64,000 nt of DNA from assembly GCF_003386235.1 (NCBI RefSeq), contig NZ_QRDZ01000004.1:62001-126000 (forward strand). The letters are read 5' to 3'. Made by a program: the position numbers and the translations under genes. Shown piece by piece: positions 33,737 through 43,628 of this stretch. The notes under the pieces are model-generated. The model ran no database searches and was not told where the DNA came from. It saw nothing but the letters and a program-made list of their open reading frames with translations. Origin of the DNA: Cohnella phaseoli (GTDB lineage Bacteria > Bacillota > Bacilli > Paenibacillales > Paenibacillaceae). The first letter of the stretch is position 1, and the number at the start of each line of letters is the position of its first letter.

Positions 33737-35584
33737 CTATAAGATGAAGTTCGCCGGCAGGATCAATGCGACGATCGTTCCCCCGCCCGGAGAAGCGTCG
33801 ATCTCCATGCCGGCCGAGGAGCCGTAGCAGTAATGAATGCGGTCGCGCACGTTCGCAAGCCCGATGCTTCCCGAGCGGGAGCCAGCGCTGGCCGCTTCCC
33901 GGGCGACGATCGGAACCGGTTTCTGGTCGGGTTCGCGGGACAGTCGGTCTCGGAGCGCATCCAAACGTTCGGGAGAGATCCCCATGCCGTTGTCCCGCAC
34001 CTCGTACCGAATCAGATGGTCGGGCAAATCTTCCGCCGAAATGCGGATCGTCAGTCTGCCGCTGAATCCGCGCATGCCGTGAACGATGCAATTCTCGACA
34101 AGGGGCTGCAGCAGCAGGTTCGGAATCCGAAACGCCATTAACGATTCCGGAATGGCGCATTCCAGGCTTACCCGTTGATTCAACAGCAGGTTCTGGATGT
34201 GCAAGTAGTCTTGAATATGCTCAAGCTCCGTCTCGAGCGCGATCGCTTCTTGGCCGTTATAGATGTTGTATCTCATGATGTTGCCCAGTGCGGCAATCGC
34301 GTCGGACAGTTTCTCCTGGTCTTCGGTCTCGGCCATCATGCGAAGCGTCTCCAACGTATTGAACAAGAAATGCGGGTTGATCTGCGCTTGCAGCGCTTTA
34401 AGCTCCGCTTCTTTCTGGGACACTTGCGACTTATATACGCGATTGACCAGGTCGTCGATCTGTCCGGCCATCGAGTTGATATTCACAGCGAGCAAATCGA
34501 TCTCGTCCTCGCCTTTGACGGGGATGCGCACCTTGAAGTTTCCGTTCTGGATTTTGCGGACGTTGCCGACGATGCGCACGATTTTCTTGATCAGCAGTCC
34601 GGCCAGCGCGAACGAGAGAATGGCGAGCAGAACGGTGAGCAGCAGGATCAGCAGCAGGAACGCGTCTCTCGTCTTCGCCCACGGACGATTGATCTCGGAA
34701 TGGGGCAAGAGACCGACGAGGGAAGTGTGCAGTCGATCGATGGGCTGAACGGCATAACGGTAGGAAACGCCGTTAAGCTCCATGTTGCCTTGGCCGGCGA
34801 CGGACAGATCGATTCGCCGGAAAGCGTCGCGGCTCGCCTGTTGTGTCGTCGATTCGTCGAACTCACGGGGAACGGACAGCAGTTGGCCGCTCCAATCGAC
34901 TGCGAACACGCCGCCGGAGGGCGACAGCGCCATAGAGATCGACTTGGAGAAGAAGCGATCGATGTCGATCTCAAGCTCCAGATACGAAGTTTCCCCGGCG
35001 AAATCTTCATTGATCGGGTAAAACAGCGAATACACCGGATCATTGCTTTTTTTGCCGTAAGGATAATCTCGTTGCACATGCCAGCTTTCCCAATAAGGGT
35101 ACGTCGTCTTGATGCGTTCTTGCAGGGTACGGAACCAGATTTCCCCCGAGTATCGCGAGACTGGTAGGAAGAAATCGCTTTCAGGAAGCGTTTCGTTAAC
35201 GGTAAAAAACCGAAATTCCCCAATGTCTTGATGCGTGGACGCAAACCAGGACAGCAGCGATTGAATCGAGGTGTTCATGACGTCGATCAGCTCGGATTGG
35301 TCGTAATACCTTTTGAGGAGCGCCTTCTTCAGCACAATGTTCGTGGAAATCAAATAGCCGGTTTTCTCAATGTCGTCGACCTCTTTGTTGACGGCCGTTT
35401 GGAGTTGGCTCATCGTTTGGTCGACCGACTGGATTCGCTCTCCGCGCATGGGCACAATGACTTCGTTGTAGATCCACACCGCGCTGATCGAGACGGGAAT
35501 AAGCACGATCAGGATATAGGAGAGGAACAGCTTGGACTTGAAGCTGAACCTGCGGAACCGGCCGGGCAGCGGAAGCAGTCGCAT
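33737..35584 (-). CDS. YesM-type sensor histidine kinase
   Basis: The 615-aa protein starts at ATG 35584, with AGGTG upstream; GTG 35593 and ATG 35590 are alternatives. Two membrane helices (about 20-40 and 300-330) enclose an extracellular Cache-like sensor. A HAMP linker leads to a His_kinase domain with QAQINPHFLFNTLETLR (phospho-His), followed by a HATPase with PLVENCIVHGM and DNGMGIS. It signals to the adjacent YesN-type regulator. A Ser/Ala/Arg-rich insert lies between the N and G boxes. Confidence 0.93.
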   Translation of the reverse strand: MRLLPLPGRFRRFSFKSKLFLSYILIVLIPVSISAVWIYNEVIVPMRGERIQSVDQTMSQLQTAVNKEVDDIEKTGYLISTNIVLKKALLKRYYDQSELIDVMNTSIQSLLSWFASTHQDIGEFRFFTVNETLPESDFFLPVSRYSGEIWFRTLQERIKTTYPYWESWHVQRDYPYGKKSNDPVYSLFYPINEDFAGETSYLELEIDIDRFFSKSISMALSPSGGVFAVDWSGQLLSVPREFDESTTQQASRDAFRRIDLSVAGQGNMELNGVSYRYAVQPIDRLHTSLVGLLPHSEINRPWAKTRDAFLLLILLLTVLLAILSFALAGLLIKKIVRIVGNVRKIQNGNFKVRIPVKGEDEIDLLAVNINSMAGQIDDLVNRVYKSQVSQKEAELKALQAQINPHFLFNTLETLRMMAETEDQEKLSDAIAALGNIMRYNIYNGQEAIALETELEHIQDYLHIQNLLLNQRVSLECAIPESLMAFRIPNLLLQPLVENCIVHGMRGFSGRLTIRISAEDLPDHLIRYEVRDNGMGISPERLDALRDRLSREPDQKPVPIVAREAASAGSRSGSIGLANVRDRIHYCYGSSAGMEIDASPGGGTIVALILPANFIL

Positions 35585-35772
35585 GGGCATCACCTGGTTT
35601 TATTGTAGGGGATGCTCGGATATTCGTCCATACGATGGACGGGCCGCGAATCAAAGAGCCATAAATCGTCGACTAAACCCAAAGATATTCTCCTGATTTC
35701 GGAAAAACGAGCGTCTACAATGGAATCAGTCGCCACGAAGGAGCAATCGAAACAAGGAAAGGGGAGATCCCG

Positions 35773-36699
35773 GTGCATCCTAGAAAAATCAAATCCTCTC
35801 GCGGATGGGATAACCAACTGATTTTGCAGTTGATGCTGTTGCCGGCGTTGTTGACGTTGTTGATTTTCAGCTATCTTCCGATGTTCGGAATTGTAATCGC
35901 ATTCAAAGATTATAACGTGCTCGACGGCTTGTTCGGAGGGGCGTGGGTCGGGTTCGATCATTTTCGCGAGATGTTCGGCGACGAGCGTTTTCATAGCGCC
36001 TTGCGCAACACGCTGGCGATGAGCTCGATCAAGCTGGTCGTCACGTTTCTGGCGCCCGTCCTGTTCGCTTTGATTCTGAACGAGCTTCCGCTTGCACGCT
36101 TCAAAAAGTGGACGCAGACGCTGACGACGCTGCCGCATTTTCTGTCCTATGTGATCATCGCCACGCTGACGATGATTTTCCTGGATCCGAAGGGGATCGT
36201 GAACGGACTGCTGCAAAGTCTCGGGCTGACGAACGGTCCGATCGAGTTTCTTGCCGAGCCGGGACATTTCTGGACGCTGGGAGCTTCGCTCGATCTGTGG
36301 CAGGAGACGGGATGGGGAGCGATTATCTATCTCGCCGCGATTACCGGAATCAATACGGAAATCTATGAGGCCGCGAAGGTGGACGGAGCGGGAAGGCTGC
36401 GAACGATCTGGCATATCAACTTGCCGGCGATCCGCAGCACGATCATGGTGCTGCTCATTCTCAACATCGGAAGTCTGATCTACGGAGGCTCGAATTTTAA
36501 CCAGTCGTATTTGCTCGGCAACGTATTTAACCGCGATACTTCGTACGTGCTCGGCTACTACACGCTCGACAACGGGCTGCTTCAAATGCGATACGCCTTC
36601 GCGACGGCGGTCGATCTATTCCAGTCGTGCATCTCGCTTGTCCTGCTTCTGGCCGCGAACTGGGCCGCCAAGAAGATCAACGGGAGCAACATTTTCTAG
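35773..36699 (+). CDS. ABC importer permease, LplB/CUT1 family
   Basis: The 308-aa protein starts at GTG 35773 after GGAAAGGGGAG. It has six membrane helices and the EAA loop EIYEAAKVDGAGRLRTIWHI that contacts the ATPase. It imports oligosaccharides together with the next permease and the binding lipoprotein. No ATPase gene is in the locus. Confidence 0.93.
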   Translation: MHPRKIKSSRGWDNQLILQLMLLPALLTLLIFSYLPMFGIVIAFKDYNVLDGLFGGAWVGFDHFREMFGDERFHSALRNTLAMSSIKLVVTFLAPVLFALILNELPLARFKKWTQTLTTLPHFLSYVIIATLTMIFLDPKGIVNGLLQSLGLTNGPIEFLAEPGHFWTLGASLDLWQETGWGAIIYLAAITGINTEIYEAAKVDGAGRLRTIWHINLPAIRSTIMVLLILNIGSLIYGGSNFNQSYLLGNVFNRDTSYVLGYYTLDNGLLQMRYAFATAVDLFQSCISLVLLLAANWAAKKINGSNIF

Positions 36700-36717
36700 G
36701 AAGGGGGCGACATATCG

Positions 36718-37602
36718 ATGAACGCTATCAAGCTGACATGGGAGGACAAGGCCGTTAATGCTGTTGCCGTGCTCATTGCGCTCGTTCTGCTGATCGTGGC
36801 GGCCTATCCTCTTTATTACGTATTGATTAATTCGTTGAACGACGGAGCGGATGCGGCGAGCGGCAACATTTATTTTTACCCGAGAAAATTCTCGCTGGAA
36901 AACTATTCGATGGTGTTCAAGCAAAACTATTTGATTACCGGCTTGGGCATGTCCGTAGCCCGAACGGTCGTCGGAACCGCGGCCGCGGTGCTCGTCACCG
37001 CGATGGCGGCCTACGCGCTGACCAAGGAGAACCTGCGATTCAGGAAGCTCTACCTGGCCATGGCGATTGTGACGATGTACTTCTCCGGCGGACTTATTCC
37101 GCTCTACTTTGTCCTGAACGAGCTTCATCTGCTGAACAATTTTCTGGTGTACGTTTTGCCGTCGTTGTTCACGTTTTTTCACTGCCTGCTGTTCATGGCG
37201 TTTTTCCGCGAGCTGCCCAAGGAGCTCTACGAATCCGCTTATATTGACGGGGCGAACGATCTGTACATTTTTTTCAAGCTCGTCATTCCGCTGTCCATGC
37301 CGGTCGTGGCTACGATCTCGCTGTTTGTGGGCGTTAACCATTGGAACGATTACTTCGTTCCTTCGTTCTTCATCTCTCGGGAAAGCTTGCAGACGCTGCC
37401 GGTCATCTTGATCCGTTTGTTGTCGCTCAGCGAAGCGCAGCAGCAAATTCAGCAATACTTGGGCAATCATCAGTCGAAGGTCACGATGGAATCGCTGCGC
37501 TATGCGACGCTGTTCGTCTCGATCCTGCCGATTACGCTGCTCTATCCGTTCGTCCAGAGATTTTTCGTCAAAGGCATGCTCGTAGGATCGATCAAAGCCT
37601 GA
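36718..37602 (+). CDS. ABC importer permease, YtcP/LplC (CUT1) family
   Basis: The 294-aa protein has six membrane helices, an EAA loop ELYESAYIDGANDLYIFFKL and the closing motif FVQRFFVKGMLVGSIKA characteristic of this subfamily. It starts 18 bases after the first permease stop, with GGAAGGGGG upstream. Confidence 0.93.
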   Translation: MNAIKLTWEDKAVNAVAVLIALVLLIVAAYPLYYVLINSLNDGADAASGNIYFYPRKFSLENYSMVFKQNYLITGLGMSVARTVVGTAAAVLVTAMAAYALTKENLRFRKLYLAMAIVTMYFSGGLIPLYFVLNELHLLNNFLVYVLPSLFTFFHCLLFMAFFRELPKELYESAYIDGANDLYIFFKLVIPLSMPVVATISLFVGVNHWNDYFVPSFFISRESLQTLPVILIRLLSLSEAQQQIQQYLGNHQSKVTMESLRYATLFVSILPITLLYPFVQRFFVKGMLVGSIKA

Positions 37603-37685
37603 GACAAGCTAAGAAGATTTTGGCTGGCTGGTCTATCGCAAGGCCGGCGAGTTAAAATAAATAGAATACTAGGAGGTCATCTCGC

Positions 37686-39356
37686 ATGAGAAGCATGAGA
37701 AAAAGCAAAACAAGCTTCGCCTGGTTCATTTGCGCGGTTCTTATCGCAGGTCTGCTTGCCGGTTGTTCATCTAACAAAGGAAGTTCGGCTTCATCGGAAC
37801 CGGCCGCGACCGGGTCCGCGTCCACGAGTCCATCGGAATCCGCCGCAGCATCGCCGCAAGCGCCGTCGACCGAGCCGATCACGTTCGACATGTACGTCAA
37901 CTTTTCGTGGTATGCGTTGAACTGGTCCGATCCGGCCGCTAAGAGCATTACGGAGAAGACGGGAATAACCCTCAATATTACGAAGCCGGTATCCGACGAT
38001 AATCAGAAAATCAACATCATGCTGTCGAACCGCGAGCTTCCCGATTTCGTGCTGTTGGATAAGTCCGATCCGGCTTTGCAGCGGATGATCGATGGAGAGA
38101 TGCTGTATTCGCTAGACGAACTGATCGATCAATACGCGCCAGAGATGAGGAACGTTCTGCCGGAGGAGGCGCTGACCAATTACAAATCCGCCGACGGCAA
38201 AACCTACAAGCTGGTCAGTTTCATCGAAGGCAAGCAATACCAGGAGTCCGCGAGAAAATACAACGCGCTCATCGGTTCCAATCAAACGTCCTGGTCGATC
38301 CGCAAGGATTATTGGGAAGAGATCGGCAAGCCGGACATCGGAACCCAAGATGCGTTCATCGCGGCGCTGGAGCAGATTCAGGCGCTTCATAAGGACAAGA
38401 TCGGGTTCTATACGAGCGCAAGCGGCATTCCGAACGCGAAGCATCTGACCGAAGTCGTCACGCTCGGAACATCCGCGATGCTCGGCGTTCAAGGACTCGT
38501 CAAGGAAGGCGATACGCTGAAATCGGGGCTCAGAAGCGCGGAATACCAGAATGTCATTCAATTCCTGAACAAGCTGGCGATCAAAGGGCTGCTAACCAAG
38601 GACTCCTATATCGATTCGAAAGATATTTCCACGCAGAAAATGAATAACGGAGATGTCATCTCCTATGTATGGACGATCGGAGACGGAACGAAGGTGCCTG
38701 CGGACAATCCGAACACTTCCTATGTCGTAATGGCTCCGTTCCCATCCTATAAACAAGTAAGAGACGGAAGCGGTTGGACGGCGATCGCCATTCCGAAGAC
38801 GAACAAGAACCCGGAGAGGGCGATACAGTTCCTGTCGTTCCTGTCCTCCCAGGAAGGCCACAAGCTGACGAAATGGGGCGTCGAAGGGGAGACTTACGTG
38901 GATGCCGCGCAAGGTCCGCATTACCGCATGGTCGACGGCAAAGCGACGTACCTGCCGGAATATTGGGCGGAGAAGCAGAAGGACTGGTCCGGCGTCGCAG
39001 AGAAGAACGGGCTCTCGGAATATTGGCTGACCGCCAACTCCACCTGGTGGAATGAACCGGAATGGGATGCGAGCGATCCGCAATTCGCCGAGTACAACAA
39101 GCTGTTCGCCGATTACGTCGAGTACGATCCCTCGATCGCCGGCATTACGCTGGATTCGTCGACGCCGATCGGGATCGTGGAGAAGAAAATCATCGACCTG
39201 TACTCCGGCTATTATTCGAAAATGATTTTCGCCAAGGATGAATCGACGGCGATGAGCCTGTACGCGGAATTTATCGAGAAGGCCGACAAGCTCGGCTTGG
39301 CGGACGTGGAGCAGGCCTGGACGGACATCTACAAAGCGAAGAACGCGAATCGATAA
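37686..39356 (+). CDS. Extracellular solute-binding lipoprotein (oligosaccharide, LipO/LplA-type)
   Basis: The 556-aa protein starts at ATG 37686 with AGGAGG upstream. A signal peptide is followed by the lipobox LLAGCSS at about residue 26 and a Ser/Ala-rich tether. The large two-lobe binding fold follows, of the long type found with LplB/YtcP permeases. The ligand is unknown; the next gene suggests alpha-galactosyl oligosaccharides. Confidence 0.92.
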   Translation: MRSMRKSKTSFAWFICAVLIAGLLAGCSSNKGSSASSEPAATGSASTSPSESAAASPQAPSTEPITFDMYVNFSWYALNWSDPAAKSITEKTGITLNITKPVSDDNQKINIMLSNRELPDFVLLDKSDPALQRMIDGEMLYSLDELIDQYAPEMRNVLPEEALTNYKSADGKTYKLVSFIEGKQYQESARKYNALIGSNQTSWSIRKDYWEEIGKPDIGTQDAFIAALEQIQALHKDKIGFYTSASGIPNAKHLTEVVTLGTSAMLGVQGLVKEGDTLKSGLRSAEYQNVIQFLNKLAIKGLLTKDSYIDSKDISTQKMNNGDVISYVWTIGDGTKVPADNPNTSYVVMAPFPSYKQVRDGSGWTAIAIPKTNKNPERAIQFLSFLSSQEGHKLTKWGVEGETYVDAAQGPHYRMVDGKATYLPEYWAEKQKDWSGVAEKNGLSEYWLTANSTWWNEPEWDASDPQFAEYNKLFADYVEYDPSIAGITLDSSTPIGIVEKKIIDLYSGYYSKMIFAKDESTAMSLYAEFIEKADKLGLADVEQAWTDIYKAKNANR

Positions 39357-39375
39357 TAGAGACGGAGAAGATCGG

Positions 39376-41031
39376 ATGGACGCAGTGCGGGAAGCGACAA
39401 GGTTCGGCATCGAGCCGGATACGGGCGAAAATACGGCCGATCGGATTCGGGCGTTCATTCGCGACGGTTTGAATGAAGGAGTGCGGGTGTTCAGGTTTAA
39501 GCGCGGACGGTACGAGATTGCGGACGCCAAAGCGATCCAGGATTTCGAAACGCTGATGGCGGGCAATGGTTCGTGGGATCTGGGAGACGACACGGAGAGC
39601 AAGAACGTTCTGATCCGCGCGGAAGGAATAGAGCGCATCGTCCTGGATTTTCAAGGCTCCACCTTAATGTGTCATGGCCTGATCCAGCCGTTTTGCTTCA
39701 AAAATTGCAGTCGCGTCGAAATCCGCAATGTCGTCGTAGACTGGAGCAGACCGCCGTTTTCGCAAGGAAGGATCGTCTCGGTCGACGAGGACGGCTTCGA
39801 GATCGAATTCGATTCCGAATATCCCGTTCGTTCAGGGATACCGGTCGCAGGACTGATTGATTATATCCCGGGAAGCGATTACCCGCTGCGCGGAACGGTG
39901 GACTGGTTCCATATCGCAGAGCGCACGGAGTTGACGGGTCCGCAAACGTTGCGCGTAACGCTTAAGGAATCGCCGCGCGCTCGCATGCGGGAAGGCGGTG
40001 GCGGCAACCGTGCGGTTCCGGGGATCGGAATGTCTGTCATCGTACGGCATGTCATGAATTACAAGGCGGCTTTCCTGTTTTACGGCTGCGATCGCGTCGA
40101 GCTGGAGAATGCGACTGTCTACGCCGCGCCTGGGATGGGCGTGATCGGTCACAACTGCGGCGATGTCTCGATGCGCGAGCTTCGAGTCATGAGGCGTCCC
40201 GGAAGCGGACGGATCATGAGCGCCAACACGGATGCGACGCATTTTATCGGATGCATGGGAACGATCGAGTTCGACGATTGCCTGTTCGAAGGGATGGGGG
40301 ACGACGCAACTAACGTGCACGGCTTCTATCTCGGCATCAGGGAACGCAAGGGGGACGATACGCTCCTATGCGGAGTGGATGCGGACATCCAATCGGAATG
40401 TCCGGAAGTTCCCGTCGTCGGCGACACAATCGAGTTCACCAGTCGTCGCGACTTGCAGCCTTATGCGACGCTGCATGTACGCGAGGTCGAGACGGATGAG
40501 GATGGGGGCATCGCGCTGCGCTTCAAGGAGCCTCTTCCGGAGCGGTTCTCTGTGGAAGATCTGCTCGCAAATGCGTCGCGAATCGCCAAGCTGCGATTTC
40601 GCGACAGCCTCGTCCGCAACAACCGCGCACGGGCTATTCTGGTGCAGACCCGGGACGCGGAGATTTCCGGCAATACGTTCGATCATTGCACCGGAACGGC
40701 CATTCACGTGAACTGCGCGGACGGTTGGAAGGAATCGATCTCGACGGCGAACGTGATGGTGACGCGGAACGAATTCCTCTCGTGCGGCTTCGGAGCAGGG
40801 ACGTACCGTAAGACATCCGCGCTCGCCGTGATGACGGAAAGCGAGCGTGCCGGCCTCGGAACTCACCGGTCGTTCGCGTTTACCGACAATTTCATTCGTG
40901 GCAACGGCGCGGTCGCCGTTAGGCTGGAGTCGTTGGATACGGCTTTGGTTAGGGGCAATCGTTTCGAGGAAGCGGGGGAGGCAGTCTCCATCGACGAAGC
41001 GAGCTGCGAACGTGTTGTTGTGGAAGAGTAA
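39376..41031 (+). CDS. GH110-type alpha-1,3-galactosidase (right-handed beta-helix)
   Basis: The 551-aa protein starts at ATG 39376 after GGAGAAG. The sequence is a beta-helix with repeated short strands. The segment SANTDATHFIGCMGTIEFDD followed by LFEGMGDDATNVHGFY matches my memory of the conserved core of GH110 exo-alpha-1,3-galactosidases, known from Bacteroides blood-group B and carrageenan-acting enzymes. It lacks a signal peptide, so it probably acts in the cytoplasm on imported oligosaccharides. It is last in the operon after the importer genes. A different beta-helix glycosidase or lyase is the main alternative. Confidence 0.75.
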   Translation: MDAVREATRFGIEPDTGENTADRIRAFIRDGLNEGVRVFRFKRGRYEIADAKAIQDFETLMAGNGSWDLGDDTESKNVLIRAEGIERIVLDFQGSTLMCHGLIQPFCFKNCSRVEIRNVVVDWSRPPFSQGRIVSVDEDGFEIEFDSEYPVRSGIPVAGLIDYIPGSDYPLRGTVDWFHIAERTELTGPQTLRVTLKESPRARMREGGGGNRAVPGIGMSVIVRHVMNYKAAFLFYGCDRVELENATVYAAPGMGVIGHNCGDVSMRELRVMRRPGSGRIMSANTDATHFIGCMGTIEFDDCLFEGMGDDATNVHGFYLGIRERKGDDTLLCGVDADIQSECPEVPVVGDTIEFTSRRDLQPYATLHVREVETDEDGGIALRFKEPLPERFSVEDLLANASRIAKLRFRDSLVRNNRARAILVQTRDAEISGNTFDHCTGTAIHVNCADGWKESISTANVMVTRNEFLSCGFGAGTYRKTSALAVMTESERAGLGTHRSFAFTDNFIRGNGAVAVRLESLDTALVRGNRFEEAGEAVSIDEASCERVVVEE

Positions 41032-41109
41032 GGGGCTGTTCCATAAGACAGGTCGTACAAGATGATCGATGATAAAGGTTAAGGTGGATGTATCTCCCTA
41101 CGATGCTGT

Positions 41110-41158
41110 AAGCCCCTGAAATAGGAACGGGTAAATCCGTTCCTAATTTCAGGGGCTT
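41110..41158. repeat. Long inverted repeat after the GH110 gene
   Basis: AAGCCCCTGAAAT and AGGAACGG pair with CCGTTCCT and ATTTCAGGGGCTT around GTAAAT, a 21-bp stem with a single unpaired A. No T-run follows. It could work as a terminator or be the core of a palindromic mobile-element remnant. The surrounding bases (GGGGCTGTTCCATAAG at 41032-41047) resemble the end of an insertion sequence. Confidence 0.6.
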
Positions 41159-41273
41159 ATGAGGCAGTCTCTAGGCTATTCATGACTCATAACGCTTTCA
41201 GTTAATTACCAGTAGTTATCCGCACAATCATCGAGGACGCTCAAGTGACATACAACCCTTCATTTTGTTCGAT

Positions 41274-41429
41274 TTGTACGATTTCCCCTACAAACTTCCG
41301 TCGTTTGACCTTGAGTAGAGCAGCTTTGTACGACTTTTCGAACAAACGTCCGCCGTTTAAGCCTGATTCGAGCTGTGTTGTACGATTTTCCGCACAAACT
41401 TCCCCGCGTAAACCCTTGTGTGCAAATAG
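41274..41429. repeat. 52-bp degenerate tandem repeat (three copies)
   Basis: TTGTACGA recurs at 41274, 41326 and 41378, exactly 52 bases apart. Each is followed by a similar block (ACAAAC-TCC, then GTTTAA/GTTTGA/GTAAA). The third copy fades toward 41429. It fills most of the 418-base gap between the GH110 gene and the pseudouridine synthase gene, and no gene is seen there. Confidence 0.65.
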
Positions 41430-41449
41430 ATCCGCCGCCATTCCCTTGA

Positions 41450-42418
41450 CTAACGAGCCTCTTCCTTAAATTGACTCAGGAACGGCTTAGGGATGTCCGT
41501 CTCGAAGCGCATCGGCTTGCCGGTCGTCGGATGCTCGAAGGCAAGCACGCGGGCGTGAAGGCCAAGGCGGGAGAACGGCTTTGTCTTCGCGCCGTACTTC
41601 TTGTCGCTGGCGATCGGATGACCGATGTCCTGCATATGAACGCGAATCTGGTTTTTGCGTCCGGTTTCCAGCTCAAGCTCCACCAGGGAATAGTTGCGGC
41701 TCGCTCTCAGCACCTTGTAGTGCGTGATCGCATGCTGCCCGTCGTTCGCTACGGGACTGGAATACATTTTCAGCGTCGAAGTTTCCTTCAGCCAGGACGA
41801 GATCGTTCCGCTGGCTTTCTTAACAAGGCCCTCAACCAACGCGACATATTTCCTCTCCGTAACGACATCCTTCCAATTGTCCTGCATTTTTTTCTGAATC
41901 TGCTCGCTCTTGGCAAACATCATGACGCCGGACGTCTCTCTGTCCAATCGATGGAGCACGAAAATACGCGCTTTGGGATCGGCCTGACGAACGTGGGCGG
42001 TCAGCTGCCGATAGGCGGTCAGCTCGGTTTCCTGCGCGGTCGCGATCGACAGCAGTCCGGCGTCCTTATGAACGACGATCACCGCATCGTCTTCGTGTAG
42101 AATGCGCAGGCCGACAAGAGGCGCTGACGCCGATGAGCGAGTTTTGCTCACGGTCACCGTCTGGCCGGGGCGAAGCGGATGGTTGTACTGCTTCTCAATC
42201 CGATCGTCGACCGCGATCTGACCGTGAGCGAGCATAGATTTAATGCTGTTGCGTCCTTGCGGCGCAAGCTTGGCCAGCAGAAATTCTAACAATTCGCCGG
42301 GCTCCGTTACTTGAAGCCTTCTGGCGGGTGCAGGCTTGCGGCCCGGAGAAGCCGCTGCTTGCCGACGGGAGCCTTTAGTTTCTTTTCTCATATTTAAAGT
42401 TGATCGTTCCTCTCGCAT
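41450..42418 (-). CDS. RluA/RluD-family pseudouridine synthase
   Basis: The 322-aa protein has a basic N-terminal tail, an S4 RNA-binding domain (about 40-95) and the catalytic domain with the signature VLHRLDRETSGVMMFAK, in which the Asp is the catalytic residue. It converts uridines in rRNA or tRNA to pseudouridine; the exact target is unknown. ATG 42391 is an alternative start, with GAGAGGA at rather long spacing. It is a stand-alone gene upstream of the convergent repeat region. Confidence 0.9.
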   Translation of the reverse strand: MREERSTLNMRKETKGSRRQAAASPGRKPAPARRLQVTEPGELLEFLLAKLAPQGRNSIKSMLAHGQIAVDDRIEKQYNHPLRPGQTVTVSKTRSSASAPLVGLRILHEDDAVIVVHKDAGLLSIATAQETELTAYRQLTAHVRQADPKARIFVLHRLDRETSGVMMFAKSEQIQKKMQDNWKDVVTERKYVALVEGLVKKASGTISSWLKETSTLKMYSSPVANDGQHAITHYKVLRASRNYSLVELELETGRKNQIRVHMQDIGHPIASDKKYGAKTKPFSRLGLHARVLAFEHPTTGKPMRFETDIPKPFLSQFKEEAR

Positions 42419-42449
42419 CTTGGGATGATTGTAATCGATTGATTATACC

Positions 42450-43502
42450 TCATTTGGCCGCACGAACGAAATTCACGCTATAAGACAGCGTCTGGGCAGT
42501 TCCCGATTTCGAGAGCAGCCCGCGGATCGTCACTTGATAACGATCCCCTTCCTTATACTCTGCAATGCCGCCCGGGCGGAAAATAATCGCAGTCCCCGAG
42601 CCGTACCCGTTCGTATCCACGTTAAAGTAATTGCCCTTTTCAGCCACTTTGCCGGATTTCGAATTCAGCGTCCACGTTTTTCGATCGCTCTGCCGTACGA
42701 CCGTTACTGTGATCTTTTTTGCCTCCGGCGCCCGGAATTTCGCTTCGTTCAGACTGATCGACCAGGCGTAGTTCGGACCGAATACCTCCAGCGGGAACGC
42801 TCCCTGAGCGGGATAAGGGACATAGTTGTAGTCGGGCACTTTGGTCCTGCTCTCGTCGAACACTTGCATGACGGTATAGAGCCATCCCGACTCGCTTGCG
42901 GCCTGCCCCAGTCCGATTCGCTTCAGAGCCGGATTCAGAATCCATCTGCGATGCCCGACCTCGGCCAGATTGCTTGTATCGGAATCTTCCATATAGGCGT
43001 CGATCGACAGCGCCATCGTATGATCCTCATAGCCGTAGTACGCATACAGATTGGACGCGGACGCGGATTCATACCCTTTCTTATAGAAGGCTTGGGGCAT
43101 GTCCGCCGGTCGTGCGGGCTCATGGCTGAAATCGTCGTCTGCGGCGAGCAGCACCGCGCCATGCTGAGCTTGGTCATTCAGGCTTGCCGTCGCGCTCAAG
43201 TCGTAAGGAAGGCCGCTTATAAAGCGGTAGAAGTTGACGGCGTTCACGCCGTCCCGGATGTAGCCCGGCTTCAGAGAGCCTGGAGCGTACGGCTTGCTGA
43301 CGGAAGGCAGACTCGCATACGGGTTCTCGTAATCCGCCGCAGGCTGCATCAGCTTTTTCCATTGAGCGGAGATTTCCTGCGCGCTGCGGGCCGGAAGGCC
43401 GGACGTCAGCGGGGTTGTCGCGGAGGAAGCCGTCCAAGGCTGCGGAAAAAGCGTTAGGACGAGCAGCGAAGCGCACACAAGCGCCAATCTTTTGATTTTC
43501 AT
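42450..43502 (-). CDS. Secreted CAP-domain (SCP/PR1-like) protein
   Basis: The 350-aa protein has a signal peptide (about 1-28, ending TASSA). The CAP domain covers about residues 80-230: AVNFYRFISGLP, the His in DDDFSHEP, and EVGHRRWILNPALKRIGLG. A C-terminal beta-rich domain follows (about 240-350). CAP proteins in Firmicutes are secreted and of unknown biochemical role. The RluA-family gene lies downstream on the same strand, 31 bases away. Confidence 0.88.
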   Translation of the reverse strand: MKIKRLALVCASLLVLTLFPQPWTASSATTPLTSGLPARSAQEISAQWKKLMQPAADYENPYASLPSVSKPYAPGSLKPGYIRDGVNAVNFYRFISGLPYDLSATASLNDQAQHGAVLLAADDDFSHEPARPADMPQAFYKKGYESASASNLYAYYGYEDHTMALSIDAYMEDSDTSNLAEVGHRRWILNPALKRIGLGQAASESGWLYTVMQVFDESRTKVPDYNYVPYPAQGAFPLEVFGPNYAWSISLNEAKFRAPEAKKITVTVVRQSDRKTWTLNSKSGKVAEKGNYFNVDTNGYGSGTAIIFRPGGIAEYKEGDRYQVTIRGLLSKSGTAQTLSYSVNFVRAAK

Positions 43503-43628
43503 AGGAACAGCTCGCTTTCAGTGGGTTTTCTGGATGGCTGAGCAGGTACGCAGAACGGTTAATTAAACGGTAAGCATAAGTTTTACTTACAATCATTCGC
43601 CATAAGGAAAAAAGATTCCTTCCAGGTA

